Assembly (NCBI RefSeq): GCF_000160575.1
Contig: NZ_GG697128.1
Location: 412,750 to 476,749, forward strand
From: Weissella paramesenteroides ATCC 33313
GTDB taxonomy: Bacteria > Bacillota > Bacilli > Lactobacillales > Lactobacillaceae
DNA length: 64,000 nt
Direction: 5' to 3'
Below the pieces are notes generated by a model. That model was not told the DNA's origin, ran no database searches, and saw only the letters and a list, made by a program, of their open reading frames with translations. Positions 54,805 to 63,557 of this stretch are shown piece after piece; positions within the stretch are counted from its first letter, which is position 1; every line of letters starts with the position of its first letter. A program made the translations under genes and the position numbers.

Positions 54805-56205
54805 TTAGTATATGTCATCTGCCAAATTCGTTTGATTCTCATGCACAATAAATCGCAAGCCCTTTGGATAAAAATTTTTCATTTGTCGATTGACTAACTT
54901 ACCAAAGCCGACACCATTACCATTTAACTCTAGTAAATACCAGCCGTTTGTTAAATTTTCGACAGACGATGGTAGCATGAATGTGTCGCCATGGACATAC
55001 TGACGCCATTCCTCATCATTTAATGTATAACGTTGTATAAACTGGTCTGAATGAAGAGCCAACGCCAACGCCAAGCTAGGTTCAAAACGTTTTTTCTTAA
55101 ATGTGCCCAAATGTAATCCAGCTCGCAATACTTGTAACCCCTTTAAGTCCGGTGTGCCAGTTGGTACTGCATAAAGTTGGTCACCAAAAGCTAATAAAAC
55201 ACCTGGTTGATAGTTTGGCAATAATTGTTGTTGAAATTTTTCCCAATACTGTCGTTGTTCAGCTGTTAAATTCGTTTTGGCTAATTTTGGCTCCTTAGCC
55301 GGCACCACGTCAGTTGGCTGATACTGCAACTTTGCCATAAAATGGCCTTCACCAGCAACGGATTGTGGAAATAACCGTACTGTTTTAGCTAATTCTGGAT
55401 TACCATCTGCCCATGCTGGACGACCATCTGACATACCGTCATGTTTTGGCACATCAACCAAGTGTAAGTCTGGATATTCGGCTAATAACCAAGCAATAAT
55501 CTGTTCATCTTCTTCAGGAGCAAATGTACAAGTTGAATATACCAGTGTTCCGCCTGGTTTTAGCATTTTCATCGTTTCTACTAAAATTTCGCGCTGACGA
55601 GTCGCATTTTCTGCCGGATAATCCTTATGCCAATATTGCATTGCATCTGGATCTTTACGGAACATCCCCTCACCTGAACAGGGTGCATCTAAAACAATCC
55701 GGTCAAAATACTGCGGAAATTTTTTCGATAATTCTTGTGGGGAATGATTCGTTACCAAGGCATTTTGAACACCAAATCGTTCAATGTTTTCACTTAAAAT
55801 TTGTGCACGCTTACGGAAAATCTCATTCGACACCAATAAACCTTGCTGATTCATGAAAGACGCTAGATGTGTTGATTTACCACCTGGTGCAGCTGCCAAG
55901 TCAAGCACTCGTTCTCCAGGCTGTGGTTGTGCTAATTCACCGACCAGTTGTGCAGATGGCTCTTGTGAATAAATCAGGCCCGTCGTGTGATCAACCGAAT
56001 GACCTTTTGCGACGCCGAAATAACCCCACTTGCCCCATGGTACTTGACCATTTGTTGGCGTATCATACAGTTGCTGATTTGCTTTTAACGGGTTAATACG
56101 AAAAGCTTTCACAACTGGTTGATCAAATGCGGCAAAGAATTCATCTGCATCATCGTCCATTAATTGACGGTACTTTGTCTGATAATCTGTCGGTAACTCC
56201 GCCAT
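54805..56205 (-). CDS. rsmF: RsmF-like rRNA (cytosine-C5-)-methyltransferase
   Basis: A NOL1/NOP2/Sun family rRNA methyltransferase, 466 residues. SAM site VLDLAAAPGGKSTHLAS, catalytic DAPCSGEGMFRKDP and TCTFAPEEDEQI, and a C-terminal PUA-like part. Start at 56205 has AAGGAG 8 bases upstream. RsmF in E. coli methylates C1407 of 16S rRNA; the exact target here is by homology. It precedes gatC with 51 bases in between. Confidence 0.92.
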   Translation of the reverse strand: MAELPTDYQTKYRQLMDDDADEFFAAFDQPVVKAFRINPLKANQQLYDTPTNGQVPWGKWGYFGVAKGHSVDHTTGLIYSQEPSAQLVGELAQPQPGERVLDLAAAPGGKSTHLASFMNQQGLLVSNEIFRKRAQILSENIERFGVQNALVTNHSPQELSKKFPQYFDRIVLDAPCSGEGMFRKDPDAMQYWHKDYPAENATRQREILVETMKMLKPGGTLVYSTCTFAPEEDEQIIAWLLAEYPDLHLVDVPKHDGMSDGRPAWADGNPELAKTVRLFPQSVAGEGHFMAKLQYQPTDVVPAKEPKLAKTNLTAEQRQYWEKFQQQLLPNYQPGVLLAFGDQLYAVPTGTPDLKGLQVLRAGLHLGTFKKKRFEPSLALALALHSDQFIQRYTLNDEEWRQYVHGDTFMLPSSVENLTNGWYLLELNGNGVGFGKLVNRQMKNFYPKGLRFIVHENQTNLADDIY

Positions 56206-56333
56206 TTCATAAACTCCTTGTCCTATATATAATAATTTTATTCTACACGTTTTTGCACTATTCAAAAAGTGTTTTTAATGAAGTTATAACTGTCCTGGCA
56301 GATTAATAACTACGATCACTGACAATGATAAAA

Positions 56334-56374
56334 AGGCGTTGACCTACCCCATCTAACTTGATAGATCGACGCCT
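56334..56374 (-). terminator. terminator after the HAD phosphatase gene
   Basis: AGGCGT/ACGCCT stem with further pairs inside, then TTTTTATC on the minus strand; 11 bases behind the stop. Confidence 0.7.
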
Positions 56375-56384
56375 CTTAAATGTT

Positions 56385-57203
56385 TTAAATAATTTGTTCT
56401 AAGTACTTTGCTAAGCCATCTTCATCATTTGTATATGATGTGATATCATTTGCAATTGCTTTTAAAGCTGGTTGACCATTCTTCATAACGACCCCATGTG
56501 TGGCATAGTCGATCATCTCGTAATCATTCATACCATCCCCAAAAGCATAGACATCATCCTTTTTAATATCAAACGCACGTTGCATGATTTGCAGCCCTGT
56601 ATCCTTTGCAACACCTGCGGGTACAATTTCTAGTACTGGTGAATCTGCACCCCAAGTGTTAACAGTTACCCGATCAGAGCCATAACGATTAGTCACATAG
56701 TCTTGAATCAATGCCTGATGAGTACTATTTTGTGCTTCTATTAAAATTGAATTGATATTCGTTTTTAAATTTAATCGGTCTAACATATGGTAGGTGTCTG
56801 TCGATTGCGGAAAGAAAAATGCTTCATTCGGGTTTGTTGGTCCGATATGACTGTTTGTCCAGACATCTGCACGACTTTCCGCAACTACCGATTTGATTGC
56901 CATGTCTGCCGCGTTTTCAATTAAATCAAATGCAATCTCACGATCAACCTGGTATGAATAAGCATAATCCCACAGTTCATTTGGAATTTCACCAAGTGCC
57001 CCATTAAAATTGATCATTGGTGACTTTAGGCCAAGTTGTTGATAAATATCCATTGATAAACGCACTGGTCGACCAGTAATTATGGCAACAACATGCCCAG
57101 CTTGTTGCATTTTTTGAATAGCTTGCCGTGTTCTTTCAGAAACTTCCCCTGCATCATTCAAGGTTGTTCGATCTAAATCAATACCAATTAATTTACGTCC
57201 CAT
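56385..57203 (-). CDS. Cof-type HAD-IIB phosphatase
   Basis: A 272-residue sugar-phosphate or nucleotide phosphatase of the HAD superfamily. Motif I is LIGIDLDRTTLND, where Asp is the nucleophile (the usual DGT is DRT here); motif II IITGRPV; motif III with Lys region GVAKDTGLQ; motif IV FGDGMNDYEMI. YidA-like by length and cap type. Substrate unknown. Single gene with its own terminator. Confidence 0.92.
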   Translation of the reverse strand: MGRKLIGIDLDRTTLNDAGEVSERTRQAIQKMQQAGHVVAIITGRPVRLSMDIYQQLGLKSPMINFNGALGEIPNELWDYAYSYQVDREIAFDLIENAADMAIKSVVAESRADVWTNSHIGPTNPNEAFFFPQSTDTYHMLDRLNLKTNINSILIEAQNSTHQALIQDYVTNRYGSDRVTVNTWGADSPVLEIVPAGVAKDTGLQIMQRAFDIKKDDVYAFGDGMNDYEMIDYATHGVVMKNGQPALKAIANDITSYTNDEDGLAKYLEQII

Positions 57204-57245
57204 CGCTACGATCCTCTTTTACTCTCTCATTTCCCACAATGTTAA

Positions 57246-59612
57246 TTATTCACTAGGCACAACTGGTACTAATAGCTGGCTATGCTTGGTATCAATTGTA
57301 TAAGTGATTTTTTGATTGCCACGCACGGTCATTTCAAAATCAGTACCATAAATGACAATTCCTAATTGATGACCAGCCGTTAACTGATACAGAGTCGGCT
57401 GCAGTGTAAGTGTTAGATCAACATATTCGTCTGGACGTAAATCATTGACTCGCCAAGCATTTTCTCGATTTTGCATATTGATATGCCCAATCGTAATCAT
57501 TTTATTGGGCGTTGTTTTGGCTTGTTGGAACTCAACTAAGGGGGTTGGCTGCCAATTGATGCCACGATCAATTTGACTGCCCTGTGGTACAGGTTTTGTT
57601 GTTAACCGACTAGCATCCCCATAGTCTACAAGCATTGCACTCACTAATCCCACATTAGTTGAAGATTTAATCCGCAATTGTAGTGATACCTCACCATCAA
57701 TTAGCAAGTCTTGCTTTTGTTTTGGTTGTAAAAAGATAACCCGTGAATGATCCAATTCATGAGCATCACGGTCAATCATCAATGAACGCCAGTGATTATA
57801 ATCTTGACTATATGATGTATAAGCTAATTTGGTTTGCTTATCTGTATAGCTAACTGGTGTTTGCACATTGGCCAATGAAATTTTTGTAGGCGTCGTTGTA
57901 CCCCAACTCTGACGTGTTTCCCAAGTTTCCGGTGCTTGATTACTTTGCCAGGTTAAATCAGGCAACTGCTCACCCGCATGATTTTCTACATCATATAATT
58001 TATAACTTAACCATAAATTCATCTGGTCACTAAAATCTAATGACCGATTATTATTAATATAAATATGTTGTCCTTGATGCAAATAGAGCTTCTTCACCAC
58101 ATCTAGTTCTTGCAGCTTTTGATAAAGACGGAAAACTTGGCGTGGTTTAACATTCCAATCATTCAGACCATGAACCATCACAATATCTGCCTTAATATTT
58201 GATACATTTTTTAGATAATTACGGGCATCCCAATAAGTATTATAATTTCCGGTCGTGCGATCCATATCGATAACCGTTTGCTTTTGAAATTGCTCCCATT
58301 GTGTCTTGGTACGATGCCAATCACCTGCATCTTGCATACGAGAATAAACCAGCTCTGCCAGTACATCCATGTCTTCTCCTGGAAAACCACCTGGTGCAAT
58401 CACAAGACCATTATCACGGTAATATTGATAATAATCAGAAATAGCTGCTTCTGAAATAACTGTTTCTAACCCTGCAACACCAGTGGTCGCTACTGCTGTT
58501 GCTAACGTTCCTAAATATGACTTACCAGTCATGGCAACCTTACCATTTGACCAATGTGCTTTAATCGTTACGCCACTTTTTCGGTTAACAAACGCGGTGC
58601 GGTTACCGGCCAACCATTCCACAACCGCTTGCATACTGATGACTTGTTCAGGTGAACCAGTATCTTGCATCCCATCTGAATAACGGGTGCCAACGCCAGA
58701 CGAATAGGCTACTGCAAAACCACGTGATAAGAAATAATTATTTAAATCAACATGTGATGTTGGATAAAAAGTTTCTGTCGCTGTCGTCGCTTCACCTGTT
58801 TGTTCGTGTGCCGTTAACTTTTTGGGTGCAGCTGGTTGATACGCAATATCTTCATAGGTTAAATCATTTGGCACTTTCCGCTGTAATGGTACATTAACAT
58901 CGTGCAATTTCTTATCACTCTGCACATCATTTGTCCCCTGATAATAAGGTGAAGCGGTAAACAAAGTGGGTACTTGTTGTGACGTTGTTGGTCGAATAAT
59001 GTCAACACGAACCAAATCTTTGATGCCATCGTCATCCGTATCTAAATCCGTTTCCACATAGACAACTTCTTTAATTAATTGATTAGTATCAAATGTAGCC
59101 AAGGCTTTACCATTAAAAAACAGTGACTGATTCGTTGCTTTAAAATATTGATGACTGACTAACTCATCAATAAGTTGCAATCCGCCTTTCGTATGTGTCG
59201 TTAATAGATCATACCAAGCATTTAACACATCATCCGTGTCCCACTCACCAGGTTTATTGTGTAATGGTAGCCCAATTTTTGCCACCGCTTTTTCCGGATC
59301 AGCTAATGTATAATCAATCGATTCTAAAAAATTTAATAGTTGCAAGGCAAGCGCATCAAATTCACGTACTGTGACTTGTTGACCTGTTGCCAAAAAAGTT
59401 GCTAAATCTTGTTGTTCACTGACCATATAATCATCAAACTTTGTTGTTACAGTCGTTGATGTCGCTGCTTGTTCTAACAATTCTTGTAATAAAGGTACGC
59501 TCCCCTTTGAAATGGCCGCTTGAATTTTTTCATCATAAAAACCGATCGACGTCAGTTCATTTATCTTTTGTTCGAAAGTCGTTTCGATAACCCCAAATTG
59601 ATTTATTTTCAT
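57246..59612 (-). CDS. pepX: Xaa-Pro dipeptidyl-peptidase PepX
   Basis: Releases X-Pro dipeptides from casein-type peptides. 788 residues, normal for lactic acid bacteria. The nucleophile Ser lies in MTGKSYLGTLATAVA, followed by GLETVISEAAISDYYQYYRDNG and MVHGLNDWNVKPRQV and HQGQHIY with the catalytic His. N-terminal helical and C-terminal beta domain are present. With PepS it forms the window's peptidase set. Confidence 0.97.
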   Translation of the reverse strand: MKINQFGVIETTFEQKINELTSIGFYDEKIQAAISKGSVPLLQELLEQAATSTTVTTKFDDYMVSEQQDLATFLATGQQVTVREFDALALQLLNFLESIDYTLADPEKAVAKIGLPLHNKPGEWDTDDVLNAWYDLLTTHTKGGLQLIDELVSHQYFKATNQSLFFNGKALATFDTNQLIKEVVYVETDLDTDDDGIKDLVRVDIIRPTTSQQVPTLFTASPYYQGTNDVQSDKKLHDVNVPLQRKVPNDLTYEDIAYQPAAPKKLTAHEQTGEATTATETFYPTSHVDLNNYFLSRGFAVAYSSGVGTRYSDGMQDTGSPEQVISMQAVVEWLAGNRTAFVNRKSGVTIKAHWSNGKVAMTGKSYLGTLATAVATTGVAGLETVISEAAISDYYQYYRDNGLVIAPGGFPGEDMDVLAELVYSRMQDAGDWHRTKTQWEQFQKQTVIDMDRTTGNYNTYWDARNYLKNVSNIKADIVMVHGLNDWNVKPRQVFRLYQKLQELDVVKKLYLHQGQHIYINNNRSLDFSDQMNLWLSYKLYDVENHAGEQLPDLTWQSNQAPETWETRQSWGTTTPTKISLANVQTPVSYTDKQTKLAYTSYSQDYNHWRSLMIDRDAHELDHSRVIFLQPKQKQDLLIDGEVSLQLRIKSSTNVGLVSAMLVDYGDASRLTTKPVPQGSQIDRGINWQPTPLVEFQQAKTTPNKMITIGHINMQNRENAWRVNDLRPDEYVDLTLTLQPTLYQLTAGHQLGIVIYGTDFEMTVRGNQKITYTIDTKHSQLLVPVVPSE

Positions 59613-59678
59613 ATTTCACTCTCCATTTCAATGACTTCATTATAACAAAGATTAAAACATAATGAGAACATATAAAAA

Positions 59679-59708
59679 AGGTCGGAACACCAGAAAATGT
59701 TCCAACCT
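59679..59708 (-). terminator. terminator after the DUF4097 gene
   Basis: AGGTCGGAACA and TGTTCCAACCT (one mismatch) with a T-run on the minus side. Same design as the argS terminator. Confidence 0.85.
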
Positions 59709-59750
59709 ATTCAACTAAAAATATATTAATTATATGCTTGTAAGTTTGAC

Positions 59751-59780
59751 AGCATAAACGTGTTTCAAAAGTCTGAAACG
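59751..59780 (-). repeat. dispersed palindromic repeat, half copy F
   Basis: AGCATAAACGTGTTTCAAAAGTC on the plus strand is the terminator-proximal half. The flank GTAAGTTTGA-AGCATAAACG is also shared with copy A. It is 10 bases behind the DUF4097 stop. Confidence 0.65.
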
Positions 59781-59790
59781 CTATAATTTT

Positions 59791-60600
59791 CTATTTAATG
59801 GTTACATCATTATTGGCACCATTAATTGTTAAGGCTTTGCTTTGGTCTCCCGTATGATAATCATTATCGGCTTGATCAGCACCGCCAGCATAGATACTGC
59901 TATCTTGGTTTGCCACATTAATACCTGGTACATGAATTGTGTGTAATTCGATTTGTTGATTATCGCCCTGCATTTGACTAGCTTGTTTCAACGTTAGATT
60001 ATGGGCCTTAAAGTAGCCATCCCCACTATTGACGTGTAGCGTATCCGCCGTCACATTTTGCAGACGATAATTACCACTATCACCTTGCATATCAATTTTC
60101 TGGGCAGTCAATTGATTTAAACGCACACCACCATAATCATTACGCACCGTCAAATTTTTAGCAGAAATATCTTGTGTCGTTATCCCACTACCATCGGTTG
60201 TTAAGTTTAAGTTGTCCAAATTAACTTTGTAAGGTACGGTCACGACAACCGTTTGACTAGACTCCTCGATACCGAAAATTGGATTGTTTGATTCACGTAA
60301 CGCTAACTTTAATTCATCATTCGTCGTGTTTAAATTCAATTTACTATCAAGATACTTGCCAGACACTCGCCACTGACTACCTCGTACAACTCGTACATAC
60401 GAATTCGAACCACCATCAATGGTTATTTTTTTGAAATTCTTATTATTAAACTTTTGGTTAATCTTGTGTACCTTCACAATTTTTGGTCCATTATCCCAAG
60501 TAATCGTCGTTTTTGCTCCGGTTGATAATCCAGTAACAATCATGGCACCACCAATAACCATCACACTACCACCAGTAATGAGTGTTGCTTTTAATCCCAT
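59791..60600 (-). CDS. DUF4097 family beta-repeat protein
   Basis: 269 residues: an N-terminal membrane anchor (about 5-28) and a right-handed beta-helix-like repeat region of the DUF4097 family (NLDNLNLTTDGSGITTQDISAKNLTVRNDYGGVRLNQL and following repeats). LiaG/YvlB-type proteins belong here and are linked to envelope stress. It starts 1 base behind the DUF1700 gene in a padR-led operon. Confidence 0.88.
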   Translation of the reverse strand: MGLKATLITGGSVMVIGGAMIVTGLSTGAKTTITWDNGPKIVKVHKINQKFNNKNFKKITIDGGSNSYVRVVRGSQWRVSGKYLDSKLNLNTTNDELKLALRESNNPIFGIEESSQTVVVTVPYKVNLDNLNLTTDGSGITTQDISAKNLTVRNDYGGVRLNQLTAQKIDMQGDSGNYRLQNVTADTLHVNSGDGYFKAHNLTLKQASQMQGDNQQIELHTIHVPGINVANQDSSIYAGGADQADNDYHTGDQSKALTINGANNDVTIK

Positions 60601-60601
60601 T

Positions 60602-61219
60602 TTACTGAGCCTCCTTTACACGGTTTTTACTCAAGAAACGATGACCAACCCACTTCACAAACATGACCAGCATCTCAAATAACCAACGTGTTAATCGCCA
60701 AACAATCGGTGCAAAGAAGATGACTGCACCTGTTAGCAGCAAGCCAGCTCCCATAAACAACAAACCAGTTGGTACAGACTGCCACAATAAAATGACCCCA
60801 TTTACAAAGGCAAATAAGCCGCCTGCCAATACACCGATAATCCCTGCATAGATAGCAAATAATATTCCCAAGAAGGCAATAAATGCACCAGCTAGTAGAC
60901 AGATTAGACCGATTGCAACAGGAATTAAAATTGGTGAGGCAAATAGTCCTAGAATGATTAACCAAATCAAATTAACCCGGTTCTTTGTTCGTTCACCAGT
61001 TGGAATATTTTCATCTGCCGTTTCATCATTTTCAATAAAATATTCAATTTTTAATGAACGAGCAAACTGCTTTGGGGTCCCATATTTTTCTTCAATTTCT
61101 TTAATCGTGTAACCTGCATCTAGCATTTGCTCTTCGTAAAATTGTAATAATTCTTCACGTTCATCAGCAGGAATATCTTTTAGATTTGATCTAACTGCTG
61201 CTAAATACTCTTTAATCAT
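60602..61219 (-). CDS. DUF1700 (HAAS-type) membrane protein
   Basis: 205 residues. N-terminal HAAS/DUF1700 helices (about 1-60, YLAAVRSNLKDIPADEREEL, YEEQMLDAGYTIKEIEEKYG) then four hydrophobic segments (about 84-185) and a basic cytoplasmic end. The start overlaps the padR stop by 8 bases. This family is often next to PadR and DUF4097 genes; function unknown. Confidence 0.9.
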   Translation of the reverse strand: MIKEYLAAVRSNLKDIPADEREELLQFYEEQMLDAGYTIKEIEEKYGTPKQFARSLKIEYFIENDETADENIPTGERTKNRVNLIWLIILGLFASPILIPVAIGLICLLAGAFIAFLGILFAIYAGIIGVLAGGLFAFVNGVILLWQSVPTGLLFMGAGLLLTGAVIFFAPIVWRLTRWLFEMLVMFVKWVGHRFLSKNRVKEAQ

Positions 61220-61526
61220 CGCTCTCCTCCAATAATGAATTCACGGCCACGCGGAATTCTGCCCAAGCTTGGCTGATTTCATTCAAATGTGCCCGACCTA
61301 AATCAGTCACGTGATAGTAACGTCGATTTCGACCTTCAAATGGTTTGTCGTATGTTTCTAAGTAGCCATCGCGCTTCAATCTTCTTAGAACGGGATACAT
61401 CGTTGATTCGCTGACGCCCAATAATTCTTGCATCGCCTTCGTAATGATATAACCATATGTATCTTCCTTGGTTAATACGGCCAATACAGAACCATCGAGT
61501 ACCACCGTCGGTACTTGAATATTCAT
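61212..61526 (-). CDS. PadR family transcriptional regulator
   Basis: A 104-residue winged-helix regulator: GYIITKAMQELLGVSESTMYPVLRRLKRDG and YYHVTDLGRAHL. The short C-terminal helix is the PadR dimer helix, so it is the PadR-s2 type. It starts the operon with DUF1700 and DUF4097. The promoter region has a TTATACG-A-CGTATAA palindrome, the likely autoregulation operator. Its inducer is unknown. Confidence 0.95.
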   Translation of the reverse strand: MNIQVPTVVLDGSVLAVLTKEDTYGYIITKAMQELLGVSESTMYPVLRRLKRDGYLETYDKPFEGRNRRYYHVTDLGRAHLNEISQAWAEFRVAVNSLLEESDD

Positions 61527-61569
61527 GGCTATTCTCCTTATTTTTGTATATTATATCTTGTATATCATT

Positions 61570-61598
61570 ATGTTATACGACGTATAATGATGTGTCAA
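61570..61598 (-). promoter_or_regulatory. predicted promoter of the padR operon
   Basis: Consensus -35 TTGACA (61593-61598), 17-base spacer, -10-like TAACAT (61570-61575). Confidence 0.5.
61573..61587. promoter_or_regulatory. palindromic operator in the padR promoter
   Basis: TTATACG-A-CGTATAA fills most of the spacer between -35 and -10. A direct repeat TTGTATAT (61544-61551 and 61558-61565) lies just downstream. Both fit PadR-type binding. Confidence 0.6.
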
Positions 61599-61632
61599 GA
61601 ATAAAGATTCCAACAATTTCTATCTAAAGCGA

Positions 61633-61667
61633 AAAAAAGAGACCGATTTTTTTAAATTCGGTCTCTT
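61633..61667 (-). terminator. terminator after mntH
   Basis: AAGAGACCGA and complement, 10 bp, with a T-run behind the stem on the minus strand; 47 bases behind mntH. Confidence 0.85.
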
Positions 61668-61714
61668 GATACATTTACTATTCAATTACACTCTAAAATG
61701 ATTAACTTTATTAA

Positions 61715-63109
61715 TTAACCAAATAACTGTCCAACAATTTGGACAACTAATTGGATATTTAGCCCTGTTAAAACAATAAAGACAATCCATGCTATCCAAG
61801 TCATCCATTTTGGATTAGCAAAATCTTCACCCATAACCTTCTTCGAAGATGTGAATGCAATTAATGGTGCCATTGCAAATGGCAAAGCAACTGACAAGAA
61901 TACCTGTGAATAAACAAGTAACTGATCAAGCTTTCCTTCATTACCGCCATAAATTAACGTAAAGGCAACAACTGGAATTAAGGCTAAACCACGGGTAATC
62001 ACACGACGTAACCACATTGGCACCTTTAAATGTAAGAAACCAGTCATTATAACTTCACCAGTTAAAGTTCCAGTAATGGTTGAATTTTGTCCTGATGCTA
62101 GCAATGCAACCGCAAATAGTGTTGATAGAATTGGTGAAGCAATGGCTCCCGCAATTGAACTATCACCTAACGCATTGTACATTTGTCCAAAAGTACCAAC
62201 TTGATCACCATGTCCGAAAAACAATGATGCTCCCAAAATCAATAGAAATGAATTAACAATAAAAGCTAATGACAATTGAATATTTGAATCCCATGTCATA
62301 AACCGCACACCCTCTTTTAACTCTGCTTTGTTTTCACGGCTCACTTGGCGTGTTTGTGAAATTGATGAGTGTAAATACAAGTTGTGTGGCATAACTGTTG
62401 CCCCAATAATACCTAACGTCATTACTAATGGCGAATCTGCACCATGAATACCATGCGTACTAACTGTTTGTAATTGTGGTAAATAACCACCAAATAATGC
62501 GGTTAGATTAGGATTTGATGAAACTACTAGATATCCGAAAATAAATAGAATGGTTAAAATAAGTGTTACAACAATTGCTTCAATTTTTCGGAATCCAAAG
62601 CGCATTAATAACAATAGCAACACAACGTCCAACGCCGTCGTCAGTACAGACGCAATCATCGACCAGCCAAATAGCAAGTGTAACGCAATCGCACCACCGA
62701 TAACTTCAGCAATATCTGTCGCCATCAAAGCTAACTCGGAAATAATCCAAAGTATAATGCCGCCTGTCTTATTTGTACGATTACGTGTAGCTTGTGCTAA
62801 GTCTTCATGCTTTACCATCCCCAACTTACCAGCCATGTATTGTAGCATCATTGCAATCAATGATGAAATCAAAACAACTGAAAGCAAAGTGTAATGATAA
62901 GTTGCTCCACCAGCCACCGAAGTGACCCAGTTACCAGGATCCATGTATCCAACGGCAACTAATGCACCAGGGCCTGAAAACGCCCACAATTTTCTCCAAA
63001 AAGAACCGCCTTTTGGCACAACTACAGAACCATTGATATCGCCTAAACTATCATCTGCAGCTGCGTCTTGAACCAGCGTTCTATTTTTTGCCATTTCTTT
63101 TCCAGACAT
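61715..63109 (-). CDS. mntH: Nramp family manganese transporter MntH
   Basis: Proton-coupled import of Mn2+ (and related divalent metals). 464 residues, about 11 helices. Family motifs: GYMDPGNWVTSVAGG (the metal Asp and Asn in DPGN) and ATVMPHNLYLHSSISQTR. Start at 63109 has GGGAGG 5 bases upstream. It has a good promoter about 160 bases upstream and a long leader with hairpins. Manganese is needed in quantity by lactic acid bacteria that lack superoxide dismutase. Confidence 0.93.
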   Translation of the reverse strand: MSGKEMAKNRTLVQDAAADDSLGDINGSVVVPKGGSFWRKLWAFSGPGALVAVGYMDPGNWVTSVAGGATYHYTLLSVVLISSLIAMMLQYMAGKLGMVKHEDLAQATRNRTNKTGGIILWIISELALMATDIAEVIGGAIALHLLFGWSMIASVLTTALDVVLLLLLMRFGFRKIEAIVVTLILTILFIFGYLVVSSNPNLTALFGGYLPQLQTVSTHGIHGADSPLVMTLGIIGATVMPHNLYLHSSISQTRQVSRENKAELKEGVRFMTWDSNIQLSLAFIVNSFLLILGASLFFGHGDQVGTFGQMYNALGDSSIAGAIASPILSTLFAVALLASGQNSTITGTLTGEVIMTGFLHLKVPMWLRRVITRGLALIPVVAFTLIYGGNEGKLDQLLVYSQVFLSVALPFAMAPLIAFTSSKKVMGEDFANPKWMTWIAWIVFIVLTGLNIQLVVQIVGQLFG

Positions 63110-63266
63110 GACAACCTCCCATGATACGTAAAATGTCGTAACAAGGCAGTCCCAGTGTACTATTTACTTTTGTATATAGTGCTAAATAGAATTCATAAAG
63201 ATTTTCGTTCAACTTGGTTGTTGAAAGCTTATGACTTTTACTTAACCGGGGCTCTCCTTACCCGCA
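63110..63266 (-). promoter_or_regulatory. structured leader of mntH, candidate regulatory RNA
   Basis: About 156 bases from the predicted start to the ATG. Two hairpins are visible: TCATAAAG/CTTATGA with further pairs inside (63193-63234) and CTATTTA/TAAATAG (63160-63189). A short CGGG/CCCG pair is near its beginning. It does not fit the yybP-ykoY manganese riboswitch as far as I can see. Confidence 0.4.
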
Positions 63267-63272
63267 AATTGT

Positions 63273-63301
63273 ATTTTACTCGTTTACAACAGTGGTTGCA
63301 A
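63273..63301 (-). promoter_or_regulatory. predicted promoter of mntH
   Basis: Minus-strand -35 TTGCAA (63296-63301), spacer 17, -10 TAAAAT (63273-63278). The -35 is the centre of a perfect GGTTGCAACC palindrome, a possible operator. Confidence 0.6.
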
Positions 63302-63365
63302 CCATTTGTTTTGCGCGTTTTTACTTTTTTTTCACAAAAATATCAAAAAGTTTATTCAATGACGG

Positions 63366-63397
63366 TTTTAATTTTTATCGTTAACTAAAAATTAAAA
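63366..63397. repeat. AT-only 12-bp perfect inverted repeat upstream of mntH
   Basis: TTTTAATTTTTA and complement around 8 bases, 65 bases above the mntH -35. It could be a regulator site or cruciform. Beside it, CTTAAAG/CTTTAAG (63419-63437) forms another small repeat; nothing else was recognised in the 448-base gap apart from the leader, the promoter, the DUF1456 terminator and repeat G. Confidence 0.5.
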
Positions 63398-63458
63398 CGT
63401 TTTCACTTAAAACATTTGCTTAAAGTCGTACTTTAAGTAGCAATTTAGACTGCTAAAA

Positions 63459-63500
63459 AAGCCATCAACCTACCAAATTAATTGGTAAATTGATAGCTTT
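63459..63500 (-). terminator. terminator after the DUF1456 gene
   Basis: AAGC-ATCAA-ACCAA pairs with TTGGT-TTGAT-GCTT with a few unpaired bases, followed on the minus strand by TTTTTTA. Confidence 0.8.
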
Positions 63501-63555
63501 AAACGTATCAAACTGCGTTACACACTGGCTTCAAAACGATTTTTGTCTCGATCTT
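63501..63555 (-). repeat. dispersed palindromic repeat, truncated copy G
   Basis: Minus strand starts ATCGAGACAAAAATCG and keeps TTTTGAAGCC and TGTGTAACG of the first half, then jumps to ACGTTT. It is 2 bases behind the DUF1456 stop and next to the terminator. Confidence 0.7.
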
Positions 63556-63557
63556 AC

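Noticed and set aside
63110-63266. yybP-ykoY manganese riboswitch before mntH
   Set aside because: A G-rich start is present, but the GGGGAGUAG core and its paired segment are not.
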